From the NCBI GenBank assembly GCA_025355915.1, contig JANXYT010000326.1:1-6193 (forward strand): a stretch of 6,193 nt of DNA. Direction: 5' to 3'. A program made the position numbers and the translations under genes. Below the pieces are notes generated by a model. It searched no databases and had not been told where the DNA came from. It saw only the letters and a program-made list of their open reading frames with translations. The DNA is from Holophagaceae bacterium. Its GTDB lineage: Bacteria > Acidobacteriota > Holophagae > Holophagales > Holophagaceae. How positions within the stretch are numbered: the stretch's first letter is position 1; every line of letters begins with the position of its first letter. Shown in pieces: positions 5,583-6,193 of this stretch.

Positions 5583-6193
5583 ATGGATTTTCAATCGGTC
5601 CTGAAAACAGAGATTCTGAGGCCACTATCTACCCTATTTGTGCCAGGGGCTTTCTCAATCGCCCCTTTTGTCTTCCTGGTGTTCGCGTACAACCCCGAGA
5701 TGAAGGGCCTTGCCTCTTCAAATATCAATATTTTCTTCTTCGTCCTACTTCTCATCGCTCTAGCTGCGGGTCACATTCTTGAAGATGTTGGATCATTTAT
5801 CGAACGACAGTGGGACAACATCCTGGAGAAAAATCATCCAAACCACATTGAGGAACACTGGCAGCCTTATCAGAAATTAAAAATTCAGGACGAATATGTC
5901 GGTCAACGGTATCTCCGCAAGATTCTGGTTCGGATGAAATTTGAGCTATCCATGATTCCAGCGTTGATCTCGTTTCTCATCGGGTTCTTGTGGCTCAATG
6001 GAAGAAGAGGATTTTGGGGTCCTTGCCCGACCATCATATTTGTTCTGTTCATACTATGTCTGGTCGCCTTCTTATGCCGTGAATCCTATAACAGCCTTGA
6101 AACCTTGGACGAGACAAGAACGCTATTACTAGCTGCCGTCAAGCGTCGTCGTAAGGTGTATCGAAACTGGAAAAGCCTGCGATGGCCGTGCGC
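5583..6193 (+). CDS. Cassette-encoded multi-pass membrane protein, 3' end missing
   Basis: An open frame of 203 codons runs to the window end without a stop; it begins MDFQSVLKTEILRPLSTLFV. I do not recognise the family. Four hydrophobic segments are visible, at about residues 15-36, 48-64, 120-138 and 149-165, arranged as two hairpins separated by a hydrophilic, charged stretch of about 55 residues. Notable polar motifs are HILEDVGSFIERQWD directly after the second segment and YVGQRYLRKILVRMKFEL directly before the third. A basic tail (KRRRKVYRNWK) follows the fourth. No signal peptide cleavage site or catalytic motif is evident. The start is supported by AGGAG five bases upstream and by its place 21 bases past the attI crossover. 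Cassettes in chromosomal integrons often encode defence, toxin-antitoxin or surface functions; a membrane effector role is possible but is not shown by the sequence. Confidence 0.85.
   Translation, partial: MDFQSVLKTEILRPLSTLFVPGAFSIAPFVFLVFAYNPEMKGLASSNINIFFFVLLLIALAAGHILEDVGSFIERQWDNILEKNHPNHIEEHWQPYQKLKIQDEYVGQRYLRKILVRMKFELSMIPALISFLIGFLWLNGRRGFWGPCPTIIFVLFILCLVAFLCRESYNSLETLDETRTLLLAAVKRRRKVYRNWKSLRWPC

Larger units (their letters stand above)
5562..6193 (+). mobile_element. First integron gene cassette, partial
   Basis: The cassette begins at T5562, just after the presumed crossover point, with the usual cassette end TTAGGC. It is visibly AT-richer than the chromosome (25 of 60 bases G or C in 5701-5760) and uses codons such as TTA, CTA, ATA and AGA that the neighbouring genes avoid. 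It carries one gene close to its 5' end, as cassettes do. The attC site that should close it is past the window edge, so the cassette assignment rests on attI, intI and composition. Confidence 0.78.

Overview
The window comes from a GC-rich bacterial chromosome. The main genes have strongly GC-biased third codon positions; 45 of 60 bases are G or C in 3421-3480. No taxonomic marker is present. An Acidobacteriota of the Holophaga/Geothrix type is my best guess, resting on gene style and on the intergenic palindromes. This is inference only.

Left part (1-4086), ordinary chromosome: the 3' end of a phosphoserine aminotransferase gene (serC), a long imperfect hairpin repeat (227-296), and a helical protein of unknown function of about 564 residues (376-2070, +). 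Convergent to that is a YihG/PlsC-type lysophospholipid acyltransferase (2141-3031, -). Divergent from the acyltransferase is an exported protein with a C-terminal SHOCT-like domain (3127-3903, +). A second long hairpin repeat of similar construction follows (3911-4077).

Right part (4087-6193), the left end of a chromosomal integron: a tyrosine recombinase with all hallmarks of an integron integrase (intI, 4458-5432, -) has its catalytic residues at exactly the IntI1 spacing and carries the IntI-specific insertion. Upstream of it lie a perfect 15-base palindrome over candidate promoter elements, a pyrimidine-rich attI region with direct and inverted repeats, and a recombination core GTTAGGC (5561-5567) in a simple site much like attI1. 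Base composition drops at that core (25 of 60 bases G or C in 5701-5760). The first cassette follows at once, with a good ribosome binding site and a multi-pass membrane protein of no family I recognise, cut off by the window end. The integrase stop codon overlaps by one base the start codon of a minimal-zincin metallopeptidase (4087-4458, -), so integrase and peptidase look translationally coupled.

How the parts would work together: IntI inserts circular cassettes at attI, so the membrane-protein gene is the most recently acquired cassette, or at least the one nearest the promoter. The rest of the array, with attC sites, should continue past the right edge and is not visible here.
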